Shown here: one piece after another, positions 46,196 through 56,879 of the stretch | Layout: every line of letters starts with the position of its first letter | How positions within the stretch are numbered: the stretch's first letter is position 1 | DNA from: Symsagittifera roscoffensis | Lineage: Eukaryota; Xenacoelomorpha; Acoela; Convolutidae | Assembly: GCF_963678635.1 (NCBI RefSeq) | Contig: NC_087063.1 | Location: forward strand, 54,015,074 to 54,079,073 | Length of the DNA stretch: 64,000 nucleotides | Direction of reading: 5' to 3' | Notes under the pieces: model-generated | What the model was told of the DNA's origin: nothing | The model's input: only the letters and a program-made list of their open reading frames with translations | Databases searched by the model: none | Translations under genes and position numbers: made by a program

Positions 46196-46607
46196 TCAAA
46201 AATTGAACGTTCAGAGATGTGATCTTTGTTTGAAAAAACCACAAAGAGCAGTAATATGTCAACATTTTCATCAAAATTTGTTATGAAAACCCTTAACTTT
46301 TTTTGAATACTTCTATTAAAATTTACAATAAAATAAGGAATAATATTGAAAATTTCTCCTAAATACACAGATTTGTATAATTTTGGATAACAAAAAAATC
46401 ATCCAACCTATAGGCAGTTTTAGCTCCCAACATACACCATGCGAGAACAAGGGGAACTGGTGACTTTTTCAATGATTTGGTAAAAAAACAAAGCTCCTAA
46501 AATGTTTAATTCCAGTTATGCACGGAAATCTAATATAACAGAATTGTTTAAAAAAATATGTTCTAAAGAAAACTTGAGAGTGGAACAAAAATAGCGCTTT
46601 ATTCCAT
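46196..46607 (+). other. Unique AT-rich spacer
   Basis: Past the duplication boundary; no gene or repeat supported. The minus-strand frame at 46090-46368 spans the boundary and is not conserved. Confidence 0.35.
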
Positions 46608-46835
46608 GGGCGGATTTAGAAGCGGGGGCGGACGCCCCCTTCTCAGAGACTCGACCCCCTGCCGACCCAAAGGGTCTCCCTTTGTACTATTTTGGGATAT
46701 CCAATTTTGACAGACGGACCCTAAAATTTTTCTAAAGGCGCCAAACAAAGTAAACTAACTTATAGGAGGGGAGCGCGCGCCAAAAAAACGCAGTTTTTTT
46801 TGTTGATTTTTTTTTGTTCAACGCGGTGCGGAAAA
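46608..46835 (+). mobile_element. Partial MITE (GGGCGGATTTAG family)
   Basis: Starts GGGCGGATTTAGAAGCGGGG and continues with the family interior (CGACCCAAAGGGTC, GGAGCGCGCGCCAAAAAAACGC) seen at 54883 and 60107. The far end with CCTAGATCCGCCCCTG is missing. Confidence 0.55.
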
Positions 46836-47754
46836 CTTGACCAAAACAGGTACTTGTTAGTGCTTTGGGAGAGCTTGAAAAGCCCTCAAATTACTGAAAA
46901 AAATAACCTTCAAAAATCTTAAAATTTTTGATTTTCTTGAAACTAATGTCTGAAAAAAATAAACTTCAAAAATCTTAAATTTTCTTCTTTTCTTGAAACT
47001 AATAGATTATACATGGAAGTCTGATTAACCTGGGTCTCGTTTCAATACGAGAATTTAAAAAAAATTAACCTACTGAAAGCATAACTGTTTTGAAGTAAAT
47101 CGTGAGGTGGAAACCCTGGTGAAATTAACTTACATGGGAACCATGATATATGCTCTGAAGTTGAATAAAGAAGTGGCATCCTGGCGCTCTGATAGTGATA
47201 GCGACCAGCAATCAGCTATTTTACTGCAATTTGCAAGGCCACTTTTTGCAAGTAAATCATAGCCTAATGGGCTCTGGTTATACGCGCTCTTGTAAACTTA
47301 AATAATCATTCTCCGGGTTATACCTATTGGCTGGTTGACTAGAAAAACGTCCGTCCCATCGAAAATAATCAATTATATCAGAATATTATTGCCTGGCTAC
47401 AAAAGTCTTAGAAAGTCGGTTATAATGAATTAATAATTGATTCTTATTTTCAAAAAAATTTGGGGAAAGGGTCGATAAGGCGGTTATAAATTGAGGAGGG
47501 ATCTCGGCCTGGATACGAGCTGGCTCGTTGTGAATCTTACTTGCTAAAATTATATTTATTGCGTTGGTGCAAATGTTATTGAATTATAATAGTTGGATTA
47601 AAAGACCATATGAAATTTTTTTTCCCAAATTGAGTTAGGGAGGATAAAGTTCACTTGGTAATTTCGCTTTTTCGCAAATTGAACGTGCGACTTTTCAAAC
47701 AAAACAATCAAAATGCTGTAATTTGAGTGAAATCGAAATAAATTAAGTTGAATA
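46836..47754 (+). other. Spacer, no supported feature
   Basis: A short repeated stretch (AAATCTTAAA...TTTTCTTGAAACTAAT, twice at 46915-47000) is the only pattern noticed. Confidence 0.3.
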
Positions 47755-48325
47755 AACTAACGCGTTTTTTCAAACTGGGTTGACTTTAAGTAAATAATGA
47801 TGAAGGGAAAACTTGCTTAAGAATTTCAGCAGAAAAAATATGGTGCAATTTTTTTTCGAAAACCGGCCCTAAAATTTTACCCCAAAAATGGATCATTTTT
47901 TAGTCAGTCAAAATTTACGCCCAAACTACCTAATCGAATACTGACATGATTTTATTAAAGTAAGCCTTTTATGTAGCCCAACAAACTTTGAGCATGGTAT
48001 AATCTCCAAAAAAAAATGCACAAAATGTTTAAAAATTGTTTTGTAATTTAAAAATTGGTATTTTATATAGTAAAAACTATCTTTTTCTCAATGGTTCAAT
48101 TTGAGATCGTCATATTAATGATCGACTAAGTATTTTTGGCATTTTTTTTTGGCTGAAAAAAGAAAATTTTTTCCAGTTTTGGGGTGAAACTTTAGGCTCG
48201 AATTTCGCAAAAAATTGCACCATATTTATTCTGCTCAAATTCTAAGCAAGTTTTTGGTCTTCTCTTCATCACTTTTCACCTAAAGCCAACCCAACCCAAT
48301 TTGAGAAAAACGCATTTTACTCATT
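47755..48325. mobile_element. Foldback element, ~570 bp
   Basis: The segment 47760-47890 (ACTTGCTTAAGAATTTCAGC, ATATGGTGCAATTTTTT, CCAAAAATGG) is repeated inverted at 48170-48320, with a non-repeated centre. Arms are diverged (indels). No coding capacity; TSD not found. Confidence 0.5.
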
Positions 48326-48708
48326 TGGATAATTTAAATCAGCACTGAATCGCCGCCTACGCGTTAATAGTACGAAATAGTTTGCGTGTTAATTGTCCCA
48401 AATTGGCTGAATTGGCAATTTTTTAATCCCAAAAAGTTTACAAAAAATAATTACAGATGAAATATCTTTTTTAGTTTGAGCTCAGTTCAGCAATACCTTT
48501 CGAACGAACTAAGAATTTCAGACAAAAATGGCTAATTATCCAATAAATTGTTAAATTTGTCGTTTATTTGATGGGGGGGGGGGGGTTCACTAAATTAAAT
48601 TGTATTACACTAAAATCTTGAGGTGAAAACATAACAGGTGAACTTAATTTAAGGGGGCATCAAGATATATACCCCCAATATTGACTAAAGCTCAGGCATT
48701 GCTTTCAG

Positions 48709-48914
48709 GTGAAAAAAGTGGCACTATTCTAACCCAATTGAATCCTGACCAGGTGACCTGGCTTGACCTAAAAGACAGTGCTGCGATGCGATCTAGTCTA
48801 GTTTCTGAGATCACCACAGCTTCATGGATTCCTCATACACAGAAGATACCCACCCTGATTGAGTGGGGCGAGGCTAAAGGAGCTTGTGTTCTTATAACTG
48901 AAATGGTTACATGA
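48709..48914 (+). CDS. Possible terminal exon of an unidentified gene
   Basis: Acceptor TTGCTTTCAG|GT, then 68 codons to TGA (48912). Encodes GEKSGTILTQLNPDQVTWLD, SLVSEITTASWIPHTQKIP, LIEWGEAKGACVLITEMVT. GC and codon use look coding against AT-rich neighbours. No partner exon identified and no family recognised. Confidence 0.35.
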
Positions 48915-49107
48915 CAATGTACCCTTTCAAGTGTTTTGATATACCTATCAATCTATCCGGCAACCCAACCAAATGTGTTGACAGACTGTTTTCCTCAAAA
49001 AAAATATATCATGCTTCAAGAAAAAAATTATTTAAGTAAATCCTTTAACGCATTTGAATCTATCGCATATCTTTAGCTCAGATAGTCCGTTTAATTGACA
49101 CTCATTT

Positions 49108-49115
49108 GTTTTAAA
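49108..49115 (+). repeat. Left 8-bp TSD GTTTTAAA of the nested foldback element
   Basis: Identical to 50401-50408. Confidence 0.75.
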
Positions 49116-50400
49116 GGGGCAGTACAACAGTGCCGAAAAAAATATAGTTCAACAGTGCCGAAAAAGAAAACTTTGTTCAACATTGCTGAAAATATGGTTA
49201 CACAGCAGTATTTAGACATCCGCGTATTCAGACTCGTCATTTTTTAGACAAATACTGTTTCAACCAATCAGAATCGAGACAAAGAAGAAATTAATAAATA
49301 ATTATTGTTTATTTTGGATTATTTATGTCTTTTCTCGATTCTGATTGGTTGATACAGTGTTTGTCTAAATACTGACGAGTATGAATACGCGGTTGTCTAA
49401 ATACAGGCTGCACTCCCGAAAATATGAACAAGTTTCGGGTCTTATGCACAAAACGGCCCAAAATGATTATTTCTACATCTCTTGAACTGAAATTATTGTA
49501 GTTGAATTTGATTGGCTAATTAGCCAATCAAGTTTCATCGACATTTTCTGCCATTTCAAATGAAATAATTAATATTCTGCCGTTTCAAGCAGATAAAGTT
49601 ATTAGCTGAATTAATAATTTGAATTTTTTTGTCAAGCCATTTTATTAAGTTTTCCATGTCTGGGCAAGGTTTCACAAGTAACTCAAAATTAATTTGATTA
49701 TTTTACAAAGTTCCATCTTTTCGGAAAATTTGGCTAATATTTTTATCTGCTGGAAAGGTTGATCGGAATGCCTGACCGTCTAACTTGAATTTGATTGGCT
49801 AAAATTACCCAATCAAATTCGATCGCATAATTTCCAACTTACGATGTAAAAAGTTTGAATTTGGGCCGTTAAGTGCATAAGACCCCAAGTTTCAACATAT
49901 TAAGTGCAGCAATTAAAAATTAAACGGCCAACCTTTATAATCTTAAGTGACACCTAAAGATTTTGAGCGAGAAAATTTGCATTTTAGACTTTTTGGCCCC
50001 AAAATAAATGTTTAATTTGCAGTTGCAGACATTTTGGCGCCAAAATTGGAGTCAATTTCGTTGATAATTAGCGTCAGTAATTTCCCACTCTTTAGAAAAT
50101 GCGTTAAAAGTATTCTGAAATTTTCCCGCCTTTTTCGCCACTGTTGGTTACAAAGCAGTATTTAGACAACCGCGTATTCGGACTCGTCAGTATTTAGACA
50201 AATACTGTTTCAACCAATCAGAATTGAGACAAAGAAGAAATTAATAAATAATTATAATTTATTTTGGATTATTTATGTCTTTTCTCGATTCTGATTGGTT
50301 GATACAGTATTTGTCTAAATACTGACGAGTATGAATACGCGGTTGTCTAAATACAGGCTGCACTCCGGCATTGTTGTACTTCGGCACTGTTGAACGCCCC
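49116..50400. mobile_element. Nested foldback DNA element, 1285 bp, 8-bp TSD
   Basis: Ends GGGGC..CAACAGTGCCGAA and TTCGGCACTGTTG..GCCCC are inverted and flanked by GTTTTAAA on both sides; an 8-bp TSD fits hAT- or P-type elements. Inside sit two ~220-bp foldbacks (49205-49410 and 50155-50362: GTATTTAGAC, CGCGTATTC, CAACCAATCAGAAT...ATTCTGATTGGTTG) and a third inverted pair (AAGTTTCGGGTCTTATGCAC / GTGCATAAGACCCCAAGTTT, 49430-49905). No coding capacity. A right-end fragment recurs at 58656-58737. Confidence 0.75.
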
Positions 50401-50408
50401 GTTTTAAA
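50401..50408 (+). repeat. Right 8-bp TSD GTTTTAAA
   Basis: Immediately follows the terminal GCCCC; matches 49108-49115. Confidence 0.75.
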
Positions 50409-51005
50409 CGGGTTAGAAGCTATTCTTACGGCGATGGCCAGTCAATAAGCAGAATACTCTAAGAGCAGAATAGGTCCAAGAGCAGAAAAATAGAAAAACG
50501 TCAACTTCTATAAGCTAATCGGTGAAATAATTATCAGAAATGTCAATAATAGCAAAGCAACGAACATTTTATGCATAATTTGAGCAATTTAATCAAAAAT
50601 TTATTAAAAAAAATTCAATCAAAAACCTTACAGAAATTAGTCAATTCACTCATAAATTATTCGTTTTCTTGGTATTTTTTGACGATTCTAATAATTGTTT
50701 TATCAATTAGCCCGCATAAACCAATATAAGTCAATATTTTTCTGTTTTTCTGCTCATGGACCCATTCTGCAATTGGACCATTCAGCTTATTGTTCCGCCT
50801 CCTCTTACGGCATAAAGGCACAAATGGCCGAAATTTTCTCGCCAGTCAAATGACTTTAAATTGTGTAAAACTCTGACTGAAGTGTGATTTTTTCTTTCAA
50901 TTTTTTCAATACTGACGGCTGATTGATTTTTATGACTTTCTGTCATTTGGTTCTTCTGTCGTAACGAATTCCCTCAAACTTTGGCCATTAGTTTGTTAGA
51001 TTGTC

Positions 51006-51176
51006 ATGTGGTCACCTGAAATGCAGATGTCTGGCGCTTCCAAAGAGGCCAGAGATGATGCTGTGAGAAATAGTTTTTGGCCTTGCTTCATCAAGATGTT
51101 CTCGAGAGGAGATGCGAAAGCAATCGAGACCTTGCTGTTCCACGAAATAGTGGATGTTAAGCAAGAGATGAATCAG
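51006..51176 (+). CDS. Candidate first coding exon, block copy A (intact)
   Basis: ATG then 57 codons to donor AATCAG|GTACAC, phase 0. Encodes MWSPEMQMSGASKEARDDAV, then NSFWPCFIKMFSRGDAKAIE and a helical tail ending VDVKQEMNQ. No signal peptide. GC-rich against its flanks and conserved in length in three block copies (171 nt). Probably the first exon of a small cytosolic or nuclear protein; downstream exons not identified, family unknown. Confidence 0.55.
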
Positions 51177-51261
51177 GTACACTTGAAAATAAGCTTCTGG
51201 GTCAGGGTCTTGTCATTCTGATCTGACCACGAAATAGGAAGATATATGGTATTTGACTGTT

Positions 51262-51269
51262 TTAGCTTT
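51262..51269 (+). repeat. Left 8-bp TSD TTAGCTTT
   Basis: Identical to 51561-51568. Confidence 0.72.
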
Positions 51270-51560
51270 GGATCATGTTAACTATTCCCCCCCCCCCCCC
51301 CCACCCCCTATTGCAATAAGGCAATAGGGTGGGAAATAGTTAACAAGGTTTGGATGAAATTTATTGAAATAACGTCAACCAATAGGAATGCGAATTGAAA
51401 TAACGTCAACCAATAGGAATGCGACAGAACACACACACACATTTCTGAGTACAAACCAAACCAGTTGAGCATAGATTAAATGTGTTTTTATAGGGGGGGG
51501 GGGGATTCTTTACAAGACACTATAGGGAGCGGGGGGGGGGGGGAATAGTTAACATGATCC
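51270..51560. mobile_element. Foldback MITE with poly-C/poly-G arms, copy A
   Basis: 291 bp. Inverted ends GGATCATGTTAACTATTCCC and GGGAATAGTTAACATGATCC continue into long C and G tracts. Flanked by TTAGCTTT on both sides (8-bp TSD, hAT-like size). Inside: a second inverted pair (CCCTATTGCAATAAGGCAATAGGG), a duplicated GAAATAACGTCAACCAATAG and another G12 run. No ORF. Confidence 0.75.
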
Positions 51561-51845
51561 TTAGCTTTTTATTTATAATTTTTTTGCCCCCGCAAAATCA
51601 TAGGTTCAGGTACCACAAATAAACGCCAAATGGGAACGAGCGAAAATTCATATTAAAGCCCTTTCAATCGATATTGATGAAACATTTACAAATTTCACTC
51701 TACATTTGGGTAATTTTAAGCTGATATAGCAAACAAAAACAATTTTATTCTTTGATAGGGCCAATGGTAGTTTGTACTTATTTACTTTTGCGTCCCTCTC
51801 TCCGCCCAAACAGGATTTTTTTGCAAATTAACTGTTTGTGCTCGT

Positions 51846-52465
51846 GGGGGGGGGGGGGAGGGGCGGGGAGCGTTTGTTTTCTTTCTCTCAGGGATTCGAT
51901 CCTTTGCCGACCCAAAAGAAATCCATTTTTGGTGACGGTTCTCAAAATTGTTCTGAAGGCGCCTTCGGCGCCAATAAATACTAACTTTGAGGGGGAGCGC
52001 GCGCCAAAAAAAACATGATTTTTTTGTCAAAATTTTCCAAAAGTGCCCAAAATGGCTTTTTTGACCTGTTTTTTTTTTGTAGAAAATTTGGCCAAAACAG
52101 CGTCTTTTTAGTGCTTCAGGAGAGCTCCGAAAATCTATTTGGTCGATCTAAAAAAACGTCGTCAAAATTTTCTTAAGGATTTGGCCCCTTCACCAACCAA
52201 AGGGTCCCGCCTTTGTATTATTTTATGACATTCAATTTCCGCCGACCAAGCTAAAAGTTTTTATGATATCGCCTTTGGCTCAAATATATACTATTTTTAA
52301 AAGGAACCGCGCGCCGAAAAAACTCTCGTCAAAATTTTCAAAAAGTGTCTTTATTGTGTTCTGGGAGCGCTCAGAAAATCAATTTGGTTGGCCGAAAAAA
52401 TGTTGAAAACACTTAGCAATTTTTTTGAAAGCCCCTCACTCGAGAAAAACCTAGATCCGCCCCTG
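51846..52465 (+). mobile_element. MITE (CCTAGATCCGCCCCTG end), copy A, left end deleted
   Basis: Same interior as 54883-55494 (CGCCTTCGGCGCCAATAAATA, GAGCGCGCGCCAAAAAAA) and intact right end. The left CAGGGGCGG end is missing: the flank TGTGCTCGT is fused to the G-rich interior. Confidence 0.6.
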
Positions 52466-52609
52466 AGTAATAGTATGCTGATGCAAAAAGTCAAATGTGG
52501 GAAAAGGTCAACAAGTTCATTTTTTCATTTAATTTTGATAAAACAAAGATTATGTTCAAAAACAACGATTATGTACGGCGCTCACTATCAACAAAATGAC
52601 AAAGAAACC

Positions 52610-52968
52610 CAGTGGCGGATCTAGGAATTTCTCGAGGGGGGTTTTAAAAAAAATCTAAATTTTTTTCCACATTTTTTCGGCCGACTAAATTGATTTTCTG
52701 AGCGCTCCCAGAATATAAAAAAGACTTTTTTTTGGATTTTTTTTGGATAATTTTGACTAGCGTTTTTTCGGCGCACGGTCCTCTTTAAAAATTGTGTATA
52801 TTGGAGCCAAAGGCGACATTATAAAAATTTTCAAATTTTTAGCTTGGTCGGCCGAAAATGAAAGTTATAAAAAAATACAAAGGCGGGACCCTTTGTTTGG
52901 TGAAGGGGTCATGCCCTTAAGAAAGGAGAGAACCTCCGCTCCTCCGCAACCCCCTAAATTCGCATCTA
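52610..52968 (-). mobile_element. Inverted partner MITE (CAGTGGCGGATCTAGG end), copy A
   Basis: Starts CAGTGGCGGATCTAGG; its interior is the reverse complement of part of the 51846-52465 element (GGGACCCTTTGTTTGGTGAAGG vs the reverse strand at 52180-52215). Ends near CCTAAATTCGCATCTA before an ACT microsatellite. Confidence 0.55.
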
Positions 52969-53597
52969 TTACTACTACTACTACTACTGTTGACGCTGCT
53001 AAGTCTCGAATACAATTTCTTTTGCGGCTTGGAAATAACTTTTAATTGAAACAGATTTCGGTCGAAAGAAAAGAAAAAATCAGTCATCCAATAAGAAATG
53101 CGCAAACACCACTGGTAAACTAAGACTAACTAATCTATTGTTAAAAAGAATAAAATAGGATGTTTGAATCAAAACTGCTTTTCTTTATTTCAATCGAAAA
53201 GTGATGCGAAGTCCAAAAAACTTCGAATAGACGTGGCAAGCAGGAATTTAATTAAGAACAAAAAGTCAAGTTTATAAAGAAATAAGAGCACAGTCGTAAC
53301 ATTCCCCAAAGCAGGAAAACTTTGTGTCTGCAAATAAGCAAAGTAGCTCAATTACGAACAAACTCTTTTCCGCCTTCACCCCACAGGTAACGAAGTTAAA
53401 AAACAAAAAGTAACCTACTTACTGCACACCATGGAATATAAAGAAGGTATACAAGTGTACACGGAGATGCATTTGGTAATAATTTACAGGCCACATACAA
53501 TTCATACAGATATATACAGACAAGATTAAGTTTACTGTACAATTGGGGTTATGTACAAAAATTTATCTATACACAAATTATCTATTGGATATGACTT
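52969..53597 (-). repeat. Gypsy-associated 3' sequence (possible LTR), copy A
   Basis: Matches 55996-56600 and 61240-61700, which lie just downstream (minus strand) of gypsy pol fragments. Could be LTR or 3' UTR; LTR ends not determined. Starts with an (ACT)n run. Confidence 0.4.
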
Positions 53598-53990
53598 CAG
53601 ACGAATCGAAACCTTCAGAAATTAGTCAATTCATGCATAAATTAATCGTTTTTTTTGGTATTTTTTGACGATTCTAATAATTGTTTTGTCAATTAGCCCA
53701 TATAAACCAATTTAAGTCAATATTTTTCTGTTTTTCTGCTCATGGACCCATTCTGGGGTTGGACCATTCTGTTTTTTGCTCCGCTTCCTCTTACGGCATG
53801 AAGGCACAAACGGTCGAAATTTTTTCGCCAGTCAAATGACTTTAAATTGTGTAAAACTCTGACTGAAATGTGATTTTTCTTTCAACTTTTTCAATACTGA
53901 CGGCTGATTGATTTTTATGTTTTTCTGTCATTTGGTTCTTCTGTCGTAACAATTTCCCTCAAAGTTTGGCCAATAAATTGTTAGATAATC

Positions 53991-54161
53991 ATGTGGTCAC
54001 CTGAAATGCAGATGTATGGCGCTTCCAAAGAGGCCAGAGATGATGCTGTGAGAAATAGTTTTTGGCCTTGTTTCATTGAGATGTTCTCGAGAGGAGATCC
54101 GAAAGCAATCGAGACCTTACTGTTCCACGAAATAGTGGATGTTAAGCAAGAGATGAGTCAG
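53991..54161 (+). CDS. Candidate first coding exon, block copy B (intact)
   Basis: 171 nt, ATG to GTCAG|GTACAC, 57 codons, four amino-acid changes from copy A (S to Y, K to E, A to P, N to S). Open with the same donor. Confidence 0.55.
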
Positions 54162-54254
54162 GTACACTTGAAAATAAGTTTCTGGGTCAGATTCTTGTCA
54201 TTCTGATCTGACTACGAAATATGAAGATATATGGTATTCGACTGTTTTAGCTTT

Positions 54255-54532
54255 GGATCATGTTAACTATTCCCCCCACCCCCTATTGCAATAAGGCAAT
54301 AGGGTGAGAAATAGTTAACAAGGTTTTGATGAAACTTATTGAAGTAACGTCAACCAAAAGGAATGCGAATTGAAATAACGTCAACCAATAGGAAAGCGAC
54401 AGAACATATACACACTTCTGAGAAATACAAAACCAAACCAGTTGAGCATAGATTAAATGTGTTTTAAAAAGGGGGGGGGGGTGATTCTTTACAAAAGGTA
54501 CTATAGGGGGGGGGGGATAGTTAACATGATCC
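54255..54532. mobile_element. Poly-C/poly-G foldback MITE, copy B
   Basis: Same element as 51270-51560 with shorter C/G tracts; flanks TTAGCTTT (left) and TTAGATTT (right, one mutation). Confidence 0.7.
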
Positions 54533-54882
54533 TTAGATTTTTATTTATAATTTTTTTGCCCCGCAAAATCATAGGTTCAGGTACCACAAATAAACGCCAA
54601 ATGGGAACGAGCGAAATTTCATATTGAAGCCCTTTCAATCGATATTGATGAAATATTTACAAATTTCACTCTTCATTTGATTAATTTTAAGCTGATATAG
54701 CAAACAAAAACAATTTTATTCTTTGATAGGGCCAATGGTAGTTTGTACTTTTTTACTTTTGCGTCCCTCTCTCAACCCGAACAGGATTTTTTTTGCATAT
54801 TAACTGTTTGTGCTCGTTTTTCATTGACCCACTACACTTTTTGCAAAATGGATTTTACTAAAAGTTTTTCTTCAGTTATATT

Positions 54883-55494
54883 CAGGGGCGGATTTAGGGG
54901 GGGGGGGGGGAGGATTGGGGAGCGTTTGCCTTCCTTCTCTCAGGGATCCGACCCTTTGCCGACTCAAAAGAAATTCATTTTTGGTGACGGACCCCAAAAT
55001 TGATCAAAAGGCGCCTTCGGCGCCAATAAATACTAACTTTGAGGAGGAGCGCGCGCCAAAAAAAAAAACGCGATTTTTTTGTCAAGTTTTTTGACCTGTT
55101 TTTTTTTGTAGAAAATTTGGCCAAAACAGCGTCTTTTTAGTGCTTTAGGAGAGCTCCGATAATCAGTTTGGTCGATCTAAAAAAAGGTCGTCAAAATATT
55201 CTTAAGGATTTGGCCCCTTCACCAACCAAAGGGTCCCGCCTTTGTATTATTTTATGACATTCAATTTCGGCTGACCAAGCGAAAAATTTTTATGATATCG
55301 CCTTTGGCTCAAGTATATACTAATTTTAAAAAGAACCGCGCGCCGAAAAAACTCTTGTCAAAATTTCCAAAAAGGGTCTTTTTTGTGTTCTGGGAGCGCT
55401 CAGAAAATCAATTTGGTTGGCCGGAAAAATGTTGAAGATACTTAACAATTTTTTTGAAAGCCCCTCATTCGAGAAAATCCTAGATCCGCCCCTG
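54883..55494 (+). mobile_element. MITE, complete copy (612 bp), block B
   Basis: Ends CAGGGGCGGATTTAGG and CCTAGATCCGCCCCTG are inverted repeats. The interior is non-coding; flanking 8-mers do not match, so no TSD is claimed. Such ends resemble hAT-type MITEs. Confidence 0.65.
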
Positions 55495-55638
55495 AGTAAT
55501 AGTATGCTGATGCAAAACGTCAAATGTGGGATAAGGTCAACAAGTTCATTTTTTCATTTAATTTTGATAAAACAAAGATTATGTTCAAAAACAACGATTA
55601 TGTACGGCGCTCACTATCAACAAACTGACAAAGAAACC

Positions 55639-55995
55639 CAGTGGTGGATCTAGGAGTTTCTCGTGGGGGTTTCGAAAAAGTTCTAAAATTTTTTCAACAT
55701 TTTTTCGGCCGACTAAATTGATTTTCTGAGCGCTCCCAAAATACAAAAAAGACCTTTTTTGGAATTTTTTTGGATAATTTTGACGCGCGTTTCTTCGGCG
55801 TACGGTCCTCTTTAAAAATTGTGTGTATTGGAGCCAAAGGCAACATTATAAAAATTTTCAATCTTTTAGCTTGGTCGGCCGAAAATGAAAGTTATAAAAA
55901 ATTACAAAGGCGGGACCCTTTGTTTGGTGAAGGGGTCATGCCCTTAAGAAAGGAGAGAACCTCCGCTCCTCAGCACCCCCCTAAATTCGCATCTA
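55639..55995 (-). mobile_element. Inverted partner MITE, copy B
   Basis: Equivalent of 52610-52968; begins CAGTGGTGGATCTAGG. Confidence 0.55.
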
Positions 55996-56879
55996 ATACT
56001 ACTACTACAACTGTTGACGCTGCTAAGTCTATAATACAATTTCTTTTGCGGCTTGGAAATAACTTTTAATTGAACCAGATTTCGGTCGAAAGAAAAGAAG
56101 AAATCAGTCATCCAATAAGGAATGCGCAAACACCACTGGTAAACTAAGACTAACTAATCTATTGTTAAAAAGAATAAAATAAAATGTTTGAATTAAAACA
56201 GCTTTTCTTTATTTCAATCGAAAAGTGATGCGAAGTCCAAAAAACTTCGAACAGACGTGACAAGCAGGAATTTAATTAAGAACAAAAAGTCAAGATTATT
56301 ATGAATTAAGAGCACAGTCATAACATTCCCCAGAGCAGGAAAACTTTGTGTCTGCAAATAAACAAAGTAGCTCAATTACGAACAAACTCTTTTCTGCCTT
56401 CACACCACGGGTAACGAAGTTAAAAACAAAAAGTATCCTAATTACTGCACACCATGGAATATAAAGAAGGTATGCAAGTGTACACGGAGATGCATATGGT
56501 AATAATTTACAGGCCACATACAATTTATACAGACATATACAGACAAGATTAAGTTTACTGTACAGTTGGGGTTATGTAAAAAATTTTATGTAAACACAAA
56601 TTATCCATTGGATAAGACTAATAACTAAATTCCAATTCGGTAAAAGGAAAAAAAACTGTACACTACCCAAAAGTTATGACAAAATGACAAAACTTTTGAT
56701 CACCGTAGCACTAAGTAAAACTAATTTAGCCGCCACAAATTGACTAATCCATGTAATTAAAATAAAACGAGATGAAAAGTTTTGATTAGTTTTCGTTAAA
56801 GTTTTTATGAAAACTGTCCGCCCCAATTCTTGTCTCTGAGTCTATAATTGATGAAATCTCGATATCTGGCTGTGTCTCG
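55996..56879 (-). repeat. Gypsy-associated 3' sequence (possible LTR), copy B
   Basis: Matches 61240-61980. The minus-strand frame MYVACKLLPYASP... here recurs in copy C but is disrupted in copy A; not taken as a gene. Confidence 0.4.

Larger units (their letters stand above)
50409..53597 (+). repeat. Triplicated block, copy A
   Basis: Starts at CGGGTTAGAAGCTATTCTTACG. Holds the 51006 exon, the poly-C/G foldback, an inverted MITE pair and the 3' sequence of the gypsy-like element. The joint to copy B is near 53597 (GGATATGACT|TCAGACG). Confidence 0.7.

Noticed and set aside
51782-52030. Opposed ORFs over the G-rich MITE
   Set aside because: Created by homopolymer and MITE sequence; they vary between block copies.
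56299-56523. Minus-strand ORF MYVACKLLPYASP... (also 61348-61665)
   Set aside because: Lies in repeated gypsy-associated 3' sequence and is broken by indels in block copy A; no domain seen.
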